Assembly: GCA_021816565.1 (NCBI GenBank)
Contig: JAKAXN010000025.1
Coordinates: forward strand, 1-22,716
Direction: 5' to 3'
DNA from: Actinomycetes bacterium
GTDB taxonomy: Bacteria > Actinomycetota > Acidimicrobiia > Acidimicrobiales > Palsa-688
DNA: 22,716 bases
Shown piece by piece: positions 1-5,764 of the stretch (position 1 is its first letter; the number at the start of each line of letters is the position of its first letter). The notes under the pieces are model-generated. The model did no database searches and was not told where the DNA came from. It worked only from the letters and a program-made list of their open reading frames with translations. The position numbers and the translations under genes were made by a program.

Positions 1-551
1 CCCGCTATGCCGGCGTAGGTGGCGATCCAGCCGGCGTGGCGGCCCATGACCTCGCAGACGATCACCCGGTCGTGGGATTCGGCGGTGGTGTGGAGGCGGT
101 CGATGGCCTCCGTGGCGATCTGCACGGCGGTGTGGAAACCGAAGGTCACCTCGGTGGCTGACAGGTCGTTGTCGATGGTCTTGGGCACCCCCACCACCGC
201 CACCCCCTCCCCGCTCAGCTTGTTGGCCACCCCCAGGGTGTCCTCACCCCCTATGGCGATGAGGGCGTCGATGCGCTGGGACCGCAGATTGTCCAGGGTC
301 CGGGCCACTCCGCCGTCGACTTTGTAGGGGTTGGTCCGGGAGGTACCCAGGATGGTGCCGCCCCTGGGCAGGATGCCCCGGCAGCGCTCCACATCCAGCG
401 AGACGGTGCGGTTGTCGATCACCCCCCGCCAGCCGTCGAGGAAGCCCACGAACTCGTCGCCGTAGCCCACCTCCCCCTTGCGGACCACCGCCCGGATGAC
501 CGCGTTGAGGCCCGGGCAGTCGCCGCCACCGGTCAGCACACCTACTCGCAT
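1..551 (-). CDS. pfkA: 6-phosphofructokinase, N-terminal part (runs off left edge)
   Basis: Phosphorylates fructose 6-phosphate to fructose 1,6-bisphosphate in glycolysis (cytosol). About 183 N-terminal residues are present; the 3' end lies beyond position 1. Visible motifs are the phosphate-binding GGGDCPG (residues 8-14), GGTILGTSR (64-72), GGEDT (101-105), PKTIDND (123-129, with the catalytic Asp127 region) and EVMGRHAGW (167-175). Numbering falls in step with E. coli PfkA. Residue 104 is Asp and 124 is Lys, where ATP enzymes such as E. coli PfkA have Gly/Gly. Family knowledge links Asp104/Lys124 to pyrophosphate use, but actinobacterial enzymes of this group include ATP users, so the phosphoryl donor is open. 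The ATG at 549-551 follows a purine-rich GGAGG about 8 nt upstream. nrdR lies upstream on the same strand with a 161-nt gap holding a palindrome. Confidence 0.95.
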   Translation of the reverse strand, partial: MRVGVLTGGGDCPGLNAVIRAVVRKGEVGYGDEFVGFLDGWRGVIDNRTVSLDVERCRGILPRGGTILGTSRTNPYKVDGGVARTLDNLRSQRIDALIAIGGEDTLGVANKLSGEGVAVVGVPKTIDNDLSATEVTFGFHTAVQIATEAIDRLHTTAESHDRVIVCEVMGRHAGWIATYAGIA

Positions 552-712
552 CCCCTCCACCTCCGCTTCCGGGCTCCGACGTTGCAGCCACCGTTGCTAC
601 GAAGCTATCCCCACCGGGGAGCCGTCCGGGCCGGGACCTAGGTCCCGAACCGCACCACTACGGGGGCCTCGGCGTCCCCGGCAGGAGCAGGGGCCGGCCC
701 GGTTGTGCAGGA
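552..712. other. nrdR-pfkA intergenic region
   Basis: This 161-nt gap lies between the nrdR stop and the pfkA start. It holds the pfkA ribosome binding site and the 16-bp palindrome at 632-647. GC-rich inverted repeats near 680-705 could slow transcription out of nrdR, but they have no U tract. I see no convincing -35/-10 pair for pfkA. Confidence 0.5.
632..647. promoter_or_regulatory. Perfect 16-bp palindrome, DosR/NarL-like operator candidate
   Basis: CGGGACCTAGGTCCCG reads the same on both strands and is followed by AA. The half-sites GGGAC and GTCCC separated by 4 nt match the core of the mycobacterial DosR box (consensus recalled as TTSGGGACTWWAGTCCCSAA). The central four bases are CTAG instead of TWWA, and the left TT is missing. 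It sits about 80 nt upstream of the pfkA start, a plausible activator position. Regulator identity is inference, and no regulator gene is in the window. Confidence 0.4.
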
Positions 713-1198
713 CTACGGGCCCTGGTCCGGCTCGGCCGCCCGCTTCGGCTCCGTCGACTTCAGCAGGCCGGCCTCCCGTTCGAAGTCCCCGGCCGCCGAG
801 AAATCCTTGTACACGCTGGCGAAGCGTAGGTACGCCACCTCGTCCACCGCCCGCAGACGTTCCAACACCGCCATGCCGACCTGTTCCGAGGTCACCTCCG
901 ACCCGGCCATGCGCAGCGATTCCTCTACGTCGGCCGCCATGGCCTCTATGGCATCAGCCGAGACCGGGCGGTTCTTGGCCGCCGCCCCGATACCTGCAGC
1001 GACCTTGGTCCGGTCGAACGGCTGGCGCTGCCCGGATCGCTTGGCCACCAGGAACGGAACCTCCTCGAGCCGCTCGTAGGTGGTGAAGCGCTGGCCGCAG
1101 GCCAGGCACTCCCGGCGCCGGCGGATGGCCGAGCCGTCGTCGGCGGAGCGGGAGTCAACCACCTTGTCATCCACCTCGGAGCAGCGCGGGCAACGCAC
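713..1198 (-). CDS. nrdR: Transcriptional repressor NrdR
   Basis: ATP/dATP-sensing repressor of ribonucleotide reductase genes. The 161-residue product has the N-terminal zinc ribbon with Cys3, Cys6, Cys31 and Cys34, the conserved RRRRECLACGQRFTTYE stretch, and an ATP-cone from about residue 46 to 136 (VAKRSGQRQPFDRTK at its start). The C-terminal tail after about 145 is short and variable, as usual. The start is GTG at 1196-1198 with only a weak AGGG upstream. The gene lies 51 nt downstream of the LysM gene on the same strand and may be co-transcribed with it. The lexA / LysM protein / nrdR order is conserved in many actinobacteria (Rv2720-Rv2719c-Rv2718c in M. tuberculosis, from memory), so NrdR may fall under SOS control here. 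No NrdR box pair was seen in the window. Confidence 0.97.
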   Translation of the reverse strand: MRCPRCSEVDDKVVDSRSADDGSAIRRRRECLACGQRFTTYERLEEVPFLVAKRSGQRQPFDRTKVAAGIGAAAKNRPVSADAIEAMAADVEESLRMAGSEVTSEQVGMAVLERLRAVDEVAYLRFASVYKDFSAAGDFEREAGLLKSTEPKRAAEPDQGP

Positions 1199-1249
1199 AC
1201 CCTGACGCTATCCCGCTGCCCGGGCTCTGGACGACCCGGGATGGCCGCT

Positions 1250-1678
1250 CTAGCGGGAGGAAGCCCCGGGAAGCGGGATGACCTGCCCCGGATAGACCGT
1301 TGCCCCGCCCACCTCCGAAGCCAGCCGGTCGACCAGTGGCCGTACGTCGCCCTTCGGATCCAGGGCCCGGGCGATGGACCAAAGCGTGTCACCCGGACGG
1401 ACCACCCACTCCTGGGCGCCGGCGGGGACCATGGACCGGCCGGCGGCAGCAGCACCGGTGGTGGTGAGGGGGCCACCACCGGTGCCGGCCAGAGCGGACT
1501 GCGCCGTCACCAGCACAGCCGCGATCGCGAGCAGCAGGAGGCCGGCGGCCAGGAGCCGGCGCCGCCGGTAGACCGACGGGTGGAGGCGGGGCGCCGGCAC
1601 CGCCCTCAGGCGGGCGGCCACCTGCAGATCGGGCAGAGCCTGGCGGGGACGGCGAGTGTCGGCGAAAACAGCAACCAC
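1250..1678 (-). CDS. Membrane-anchored LysM protein, probable SOS-induced division regulator
   Basis: A 142-residue protein with a basic cytoplasmic N-terminus (1-40), one transmembrane segment (about 41-61), a short low-complexity linker (62-88) and a C-terminal LysM domain (about 90-137, WVVRPGDTLWSIAR at its start). LysM domains bind the glycan of peptidoglycan, so the C-terminus should be outside the membrane. Its layout and its place divergent from lexA match YneA (Bacillus), DivS (Corynebacterium) and Rv2719c/ChiZ (Mycobacterium), which stop cell division during DNA damage. There is no visible catalytic domain. The GTG start at 1676-1678 has a good AGGAAGG 7 nt upstream. Two LexA boxes and a TTGACA-type promoter lie upstream. 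The division role is inferred from domain and context. Confidence 0.85.
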   Translation of the reverse strand: MVAVFADTRRPRQALPDLQVAARLRAVPAPRLHPSVYRRRRLLAAGLLLLAIAAVLVTAQSALAGTGGGPLTTTGAAAAGRSMVPAGAQEWVVRPGDTLWSIARALDPKGDVRPLVDRLASEVGGATVYPGQVIPLPGASSR

Positions 1679-1760
1679 TGGAGGACCTTCCTCTTGTTCG
1701 GACCGGACGGATCCGGGCTGGGACTACGGCTGTCGGACTGCAGCTGTCGCACGGGCGTGA

Positions 1761-1782
1761 GCCCGGGCTGTCGAGCCCGGGC
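1761..1782. repeat. Perfect 8-bp hairpin in the leader of the LysM gene
   Basis: GCCCGGGC, a 6-nt loop, then GCCCGGGC again. Each arm is itself palindromic, so the arms are also direct repeats. It lies between the proposed LysM promoter and its start codon, in a leader of about 145 nt. The heptamer GCTGTCG occurs three times nearby (1729-1735, 1743-1749, 1767-1773). Function is unknown; attenuation or mRNA stability are possibilities. Confidence 0.45.
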
Positions 1783-1809
1783 CTCCCTCCAGCTCTCCGC
1801 CGGCCCGGG

Positions 1810-1825
1810 TCGAACGCTTGTTCGG
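1810..1825. promoter_or_regulatory. SOS box 1 (LexA operator)
   Basis: TCGAACGCTTGTTCGG contains the actinobacterial/Bacillus LexA core CGAAC-N4-GTTCG without mismatch. It overlaps the expected transcription start of the LysM promoter (about position 1823 on the minus strand), so LexA bound here should block that gene. Confidence 0.88.
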
Positions 1826-1829
1826 AGTC

Positions 1830-1859
1830 ATCTCACCACGAACGGGTGTTCGCTGTCAA
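1830..1859 (-). promoter_or_regulatory. Candidate sigma-70 promoter of the LysM gene
   Basis: On the minus strand TTGACA (1859-1854) is followed after 18 nt by TGAGAT (1835-1830). The -35 is a perfect consensus and the -10 is moderate. SOS box 2 fills the spacer and SOS box 1 lies at the start site, which fits LexA repression. Confidence 0.55.
1838..1853. promoter_or_regulatory. SOS box 2 (LexA operator)
   Basis: The core CGAAC-GGGT-GTTCG (1839-1852) matches the LexA consensus exactly. It lies inside the spacer of the proposed LysM promoter, 29 nt from box 1 centre to centre. Confidence 0.88.
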
Positions 1860-1867
1860 CAGGAAAT

Positions 1868-1883
1868 TCGAACAGATGTTTGC
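1868..1883. promoter_or_regulatory. SOS box 3 (LexA operator)
   Basis: TCGAACAGATGTTTGC matches CGAAC-N4-GTTCG at all but one core position (GTTTG). It overlaps the -35 of the proposed lexA promoter, so it is the likely site of lexA autorepression. Box 2 to box 3 spacing is 30 nt. Confidence 0.8.
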
Positions 1884-1908
1884 CCCGACGCGAATCACCG
1901 GGTAGCGT
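1880..1908 (+). promoter_or_regulatory. Candidate lexA promoter
   Basis: TTGCCC (1880-1885) and TAGCGT (1903-1908) are separated by 17 nt on the plus strand. Transcription would begin near 1915, giving a leader of about 50 nt. The -35 overlaps SOS box 3. Prediction only. Confidence 0.45.
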
Positions 1909-1963
1909 GAAATCGCGTAAAGGGCTCCCTGGCGGGAGCGACGGGCAGCGAAAGGAAGACGCC

Positions 1964-2596
1964 TTGGCCGATACGGAGCTCACCGGTAAGCGCCGGGAGA
2001 TACTGGATTTCATCGCCGCCCAGATCCGCGAGAGGGGCTACCCGCCCTCGGTCCGGGAGATCGGCGAGGCCGTGGGCCTGACCTCGTCGTCGACCGTCCA
2101 CACCCACCTGACGACCCTGCAGAAGCAGGGATTCCTCCGGCGGGACCCGACCAAGCCCAGGGCCATCGAGGTCCGCTACGACGCCATGTCGGGGGCTCCC
2201 ATCGACCGGCGTCCGACCCGCCACGTCCCTCTGCTCGGCGAGGTGGCGGCCGGGACCGACGTCCTGGCCCAGGAGAACGTCGAGGAGCTGCTCCCGCTAC
2301 CGGAGGACTTCACCGGGGACGGATCGCTGTTCATGCTGCGGGTCCGGGGGGAGTCCATGATCGAGGCCGGGATCCTCGACGGGGACTTCGTGGTGGTCCG
2401 CCAGCAGGAGCAGGCCGAGAAGGGCGATGTGGTCGTCGCCGGCATCCCGGGGGACGAGGCCACGGTCAAGACCTACGCCCGCAAAGGCTCCAAGGTGGTG
2501 CTCAACCCGGCCAATTCGGCCATGGCACCGATGGTGTTCGACCCGGCGGAGGTCCACATATACGGCAAGGTGGTCACGGTGCTGCGCCGGCTCTAG
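1964..2596 (+). CDS. lexA: LexA, SOS response repressor
   Basis: Represses DNA damage genes and is inactivated by RecA-stimulated self-cleavage. The 210 residues comprise an N-terminal winged helix (about 5-70, with ILDFI and YPPSVREIGEAVGLTSSSTV), a cleavage site Ala96-Gly97 in GEVAAG, and the S24 peptidase domain with catalytic Ser131 (GESM) and Lys169 (TVKTY). I chose the TTG at 1964-1966 because AAAGGAAG lies 5 nt upstream and the product then starts ADTELTGKRREIL like known LexA proteins. A GTG at 1907 and longer in-frame openings upstream would run through the promoter and operators. All key residues are intact. The gene is divergent from the LysM gene and convergent with dapE. Confidence 0.97.
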   Translation: MADTELTGKRREILDFIAAQIRERGYPPSVREIGEAVGLTSSSTVHTHLTTLQKQGFLRRDPTKPRAIEVRYDAMSGAPIDRRPTRHVPLLGEVAAGTDVLAQENVEELLPLPEDFTGDGSLFMLRVRGESMIEAGILDGDFVVVRQQEQAEKGDVVVAGIPGDEATVKTYARKGSKVVLNPANSAMAPMVFDPAEVHIYGKVVTVLRRL

Positions 2597-2602
2597 GAGT
2601 CG

Positions 2603-2626
2603 GCCGGCGCCGGGTCAGGCGCCGGC
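2603..2626. terminator. Hairpin between convergent lexA and dapE
   Basis: GCCGGCGCC, loop GGGTCA, GGCGCCGGC: a perfect 9-bp GC stem with a 6-nt loop directly after lexA. The loop contains the dapE stop codon. There is no U tract, as is common for actinobacterial terminators, so it could serve both directions. Confidence 0.6.
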
Positions 2627-3685
2627 GGTCAGGATCGCCCGCAGGCAGGCCCGGGCCCGGTCCAGATCCGCAGCGGTGACCCGCTCATCCGCGGTGTGGG
2701 CCAGCTCGGGGTCGCCGGGACCGAAGTTGACCGCCGGGATGTCCCGCTCAGTGAAGAACGCCACATCGGTCCAGCCCAGCTTGGCCCTCGGTTCGGCTCC
2801 GGTGCTGCGCAGCAAAGCGTCCAGCAGTGGATGTGTCAGGTTGGGCGGAGCGGCCGGGCTCGAGTCGACGACCGTGAGGGAATCGCCCAGCTCCGGGCTG
2901 AGCAGCGGGCCGATCCACCCCCGCAGCTGGGCCTCGGCGCCGGCTTCGTCACGGTCGGGGGCGAAGCGGTGGTTGAGGACCAGGGTGGCCCGGTCGGGCA
3001 CCACGTTGGTGGCCACCCCGGCCTCGGCGCGCACCGCCTGCACCGCCTCGCGGTAGCGGCAACCGTCGATTACCGGGCGGCGCTCCCAACCCGACGCCAG
3101 CAGATCGAGGACCGGGCCCATCCGGTGCAGGGCGTTGGTGCCCATCCACGGACGGGCGGTGTGGGCCCGGGCGCCGCCGAGGGTCACCTCCGCTTTGAGC
3201 ACGCCCTGGCAGCCGGCCTCGATCATCGCGCCGGTGGGCTCACCGAGGACCGCGGCATCGGCGTGCAGCAGCGAGGGGTCCGCCGCCTCGATCTGCAGCA
3301 GCCCGTTGTGCTCGCGCGCCACTTCCTCGGCCACGTAGAAGACCCAGGTGACATCGACGGCCGGGGTGGTGACGGCCTCGGCCAGGTCCAGCATCACCGC
3401 CAGGCCGCCCTTCATGTCGGCGCTACCCAGGCCCCACAGGGTCTCGCCCTCGAGACGGGAACGGGCGTTGCCGTTGGCCGGGACGGTATCGAGATGTCCG
3501 GCCAGCAGCAGGCGGCGGGGGCGACCGAGGCCGGTACGGGCGATCACGTTGTCGCCGATGCGCCGCACCTCCAGCCGGCCCGTGGCCCGCAGTTGGGCCT
3601 CCACCCGGTCGGCCAGGGCCCGCTCGTCATGGCTGACCGACGGGATGTCGACCAGCGCGGCGGTAGCGGCCAGGAGGTCGGTCAG
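2615..3685 (-). CDS. dapE: Succinyl-diaminopimelate desuccinylase, probable CTG start
   Basis: Hydrolyses N-succinyl-LL-2,6-diaminopimelate to LL-diaminopimelate and succinate. This M20 zinc peptidase-family protein has the metal ligands and catalytic residues His64 and Asp66 (LLAGHLDTVP), Asp90 (SADMKGG), Glu120/Glu121 (VAEE), Glu149 (GEPT) and a C-terminal His in ELAHTADE. The dimerisation domain lies at about 165-275. The only ATG that could start the frame (3773-3775) would overlap dapD by 94 nt and add 30 unconserved Pro/Arg-rich residues. The CTG at 3683-3685 instead forms a CTGA overlap with the dapD stop, has GGAGG 6 nt upstream, and gives 356 residues, close to the actinobacterial DapE length. 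Function is certain; the start is an inference. Confidence 0.93.
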   Translation of the reverse strand: MTDLLAATAALVDIPSVSHDERALADRVEAQLRATGRLEVRRIGDNVIARTGLGRPRRLLLAGHLDTVPANGNARSRLEGETLWGLGSADMKGGLAVMLDLAEAVTTPAVDVTWVFYVAEEVAREHNGLLQIEAADPSLLHADAAVLGEPTGAMIEAGCQGVLKAEVTLGGARAHTARPWMGTNALHRMGPVLDLLASGWERRPVIDGCRYREAVQAVRAEAGVATNVVPDRATLVLNHRFAPDRDEAGAEAQLRGWIGPLLSPELGDSLTVVDSSPAAPPNLTHPLLDALLRSTGAEPRAKLGWTDVAFFTERDIPAVNFGPGDPELAHTADERVTAADLDRARACLRAILTAGA

Positions 3686-4506
3686 AGGGTGCCTCCGTGC
3701 TGGCGGAGGATGTCGTTGAGCTTCGACTTGTCGTGGCGGTCCCCCGGCTCGAGCCGGCGGATGACCAGCACGCACGACATGCCGAACTCCCCACCCGGGT
3801 AGCGGCGGGGCCTGGTAGCCGAAACGGCCACCGACCAGCTGGGCACCACGCCCCGGGACAGTTCCTCACCGGTCTCCGCGTCGATGACCGGGATGGTCCC
3901 GGTGAGGATGCAACCGGCACCGAGCACCGCTCCGTCCCCCACCCGGGCCCCCTCGGCCACCACGCAGCGGCTGCCGATCAGGCACTCGTCGCCGATCATC
4001 ACCGGCGCGGCCTGGGGCGGCTCGAGCACTCCACCGATGCCGACCCCGCCGGAGAGATGGGTGTTGCGGCCGATCTGGGCGCAGCTGCCCACCGTCGCCC
4101 AGGTGTCGACCATGCTGCCCGATCCCACCCGGGCCCCGATGTTGACGTAGCTCGGCATCATGATGACGCCCGGCTCGAGGTGGCTGCCCCACCGCGCCGA
4201 CGCCCCCGGCACGACCCGCACACCGGCGGCGGCGTAGTCCCGCTTGAGCGGGAGCCGGTCCACGAACTCGAAAGGCCCGGCCTCCACCGTCTCGAGGGCC
4301 GACACCCGGAACAGCAGCAGGATGGCCTGCTTCAGCCACTCGTGGACCACCGGCTCACCGTCGGGGCCGATCTCGGCCACCCGGGCCTCGCCCCGGTCGA
4401 GCAGCTCCACCGCGGCCCGGACCGTCGCCGCCGCATCGGCGTCATCGGGACCGATGCCGTCGCGGCGCTCCCACAGCTCCTGGATCTGCGACTCGAGGTC
4501 TGCCAT
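3682..4506 (-). CDS. dapD: Tetrahydrodipicolinate N-succinyltransferase, E. coli-type
   Basis: Transfers succinyl from succinyl-CoA to tetrahydrodipicolinate, the committed step of the succinylase DAP route. With the ATG at 4504-4506 the product is 274 residues, the same length as E. coli DapD, and it opens MADLESQIQELWERR. The left-handed beta-helix hexapeptide region covers about 98-225. Highly conserved segments include PSYVNIGA (118-125), DTWATVGSCAQIG (134-146) and HLSGGVGIGGVLEP (150-163). It follows the proteobacterial family rather than the distinct DapD of Mycobacterium. An upstream in-frame start at 4557 would add 17 residues without support. It is flanked by dapC (82-nt gap upstream) and dapE (overlapping downstream). 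The Shine-Dalgarno is weak. Confidence 0.96.
   Translation of the reverse strand: MADLESQIQELWERRDGIGPDDADAAATVRAAVELLDRGEARVAEIGPDGEPVVHEWLKQAILLLFRVSALETVEAGPFEFVDRLPLKRDYAAAGVRVVPGASARWGSHLEPGVIMMPSYVNIGARVGSGSMVDTWATVGSCAQIGRNTHLSGGVGIGGVLEPPQAAPVMIGDECLIGSRCVVAEGARVGDGAVLGAGCILTGTIPVIDAETGEELSRGVVPSWSVAVSATRPRRYPGGEFGMSCVLVIRRLEPGDRHDKSKLNDILRQHGGTL
3692..3696 (-). promoter_or_regulatory. Ribosome binding site supporting the dapE CTG start
   Basis: GGAGG on the minus strand lies 6 nt before CTG (3685-3683), inside the end of dapD. This spacing is ideal for the CTG and useless for the ATG at 3775, so it decides the start in favour of CTG. Confidence 0.65.
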
Positions 4507-4588
4507 GGCCTGCGACGCTACCCGATGGGAAAAAGCTCCCCGGATCCGCCGTGGCATCCCGGCGTCCGGTGCCCGATGCCGAGCCCGG

Positions 4589-5764
4589 CTACGGGGTCGG
4601 CCGGGGCTGGACGCCGAGGCGGGAGGCCATCAGCTGCAGTCGTTCCATGGGCGCCACCGCGGCCAGGCGCACGAATCCGGCACCGGCCGGGCCGTAGAAG
4701 GAACCCGGTGACACCAGAGCCCCGCCGGTGGAGGCCAACCAGGAGGTCCACTCCCACTCGTCCCCCCCGGGGACCGGGGCCCACAGGTAGAACCCGCCAC
4801 CGGGGAGGGGGCAGCTCACGCCCACGGCGGCCAGGACCTCCGCAGCGAATCGGAGCCGCTCGAGGTACAGGCCCCGCTGGCGCTCCACGTGATCCTGGTC
4901 GGCCAGGGCCGCCACGGCGGCCTGCTGGACCGGGCCGGGGACCATGAGGCCGGCGTGCTTGCGCACCTCCTGCAGGTAGGCCACCAGGTCGGGATCGCCG
5001 GCGTACCAGCCGACGCGCATCCCGGCCATGTTCGACCGCTTCGACAGGGAGTGCACCGCCACCACCCCGTCGATGCCGTCGGGCCCGGCCCCGTGGCCGA
5101 GAACGGTGCGGGGCGGGCCGTCCCAGGTGAACTCGGCGTAGCACTCGTCGCTGAACACCGGCACCCCGTGGGCCAGGCCCCACCCGGCGGCCGCCTCCAG
5201 GTCGTCGAGCCCGCCGGCGGGGTTGCCGGGCGTGTTGACCCACAGCATCAGGGCCCGGGCCGCGTCGGCCGGGTCGACAGCTGCGAGGTCCAGGCGCCAG
5301 TTCCGGTCGAGGGGCACCGCCACGGCCCGCAGCCCGGCCAGGGTGGCGCCCATCTCGTAGGTGGGATAGGAGACCGCCGGGTACAGGACGGTGTCCCGGT
5401 CGGGCCGGCGCAGCTTCAGCCACTGGGGGGTGGTGGCCACGAACTCCTTGGTGCCCACGCAGGCACCGATGGCCTCGGCCGGCACGGCGGCACCCAGTCG
5501 GGCCGCGGTCCAGGCCCGGACGGCCTCCCTGAAGACCCGGGTGCCGATGGAGGGCGGGTAGCCCCGGGCGGCGCCGTCGGCGTCGGCGGTGGACGACACG
5601 GCGGCCAGGGTCTCGAGCACACCGGCCGGGGGCGGGTCGCTGGGTGTACCGATGGACAGGTCGATGATCCCGCCGTCGAACCCGGCGGCCGCCTTCTTGG
5701 CCGGCTCGAGCCGGTCGTAGGGGTAGGCGGGGGGGACGAAGCCGGCCCCGCCGGTCGCGCTCAC
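4589..5764 (-). CDS. dapC: Succinyldiaminopimelate transaminase, actinobacterial type
   Basis: PLP-dependent class I/II aminotransferase that aminates N-succinyl-2-amino-6-ketopimelate with glutamate. The 391 residues show YPYDRLEPAKKAA near the N-terminus, PSIGTRVFREAV (71-82), the NTPGNPAGG motif (177-185), Asp207/Tyr209 (SDECYAEF) and the PLP Schiff-base Lys242 in HSLSKRSNMAGMRVG. This is the DapC family found next to other dap genes in actinobacteria. The start is GTG (5762-5764) overlapping the hflX stop as GTGA, which suggests translational coupling. dapD follows 82 nt downstream. The combination with dapD, dapE and dapF makes the substrate assignment more secure than sequence alone would allow. 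Confidence 0.93.
   Translation of the reverse strand: MSATGGAGFVPPAYPYDRLEPAKKAAAGFDGGIIDLSIGTPSDPPPAGVLETLAAVSSTADADGAARGYPPSIGTRVFREAVRAWTAARLGAAVPAEAIGACVGTKEFVATTPQWLKLRRPDRDTVLYPAVSYPTYEMGATLAGLRAVAVPLDRNWRLDLAAVDPADAARALMLWVNTPGNPAGGLDDLEAAAGWGLAHGVPVFSDECYAEFTWDGPPRTVLGHGAGPDGIDGVVAVHSLSKRSNMAGMRVGWYAGDPDLVAYLQEVRKHAGLMVPGPVQQAAVAALADQDHVERQRGLYLERLRFAAEVLAAVGVSCPLPGGGFYLWAPVPGGDEWEWTSWLASTGGALVSPGSFYGPAGAGFVRLAAVAPMERLQLMASRLGVQPRPTP

Noticed and set aside
1005..1030. Another SOS box inside nrdR (TCGAACGGCTGGCGC)
   Set aside because: Only one half-site matches; the second half is not GTTCG, and it lies within a coding region.
1241..1963. Long in-frame extension of lexA upstream of 1964
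   Set aside because: It runs through the SOS boxes and promoter, shows no LexA similarity, and the TTG at 1964 has a proper ribosome site.
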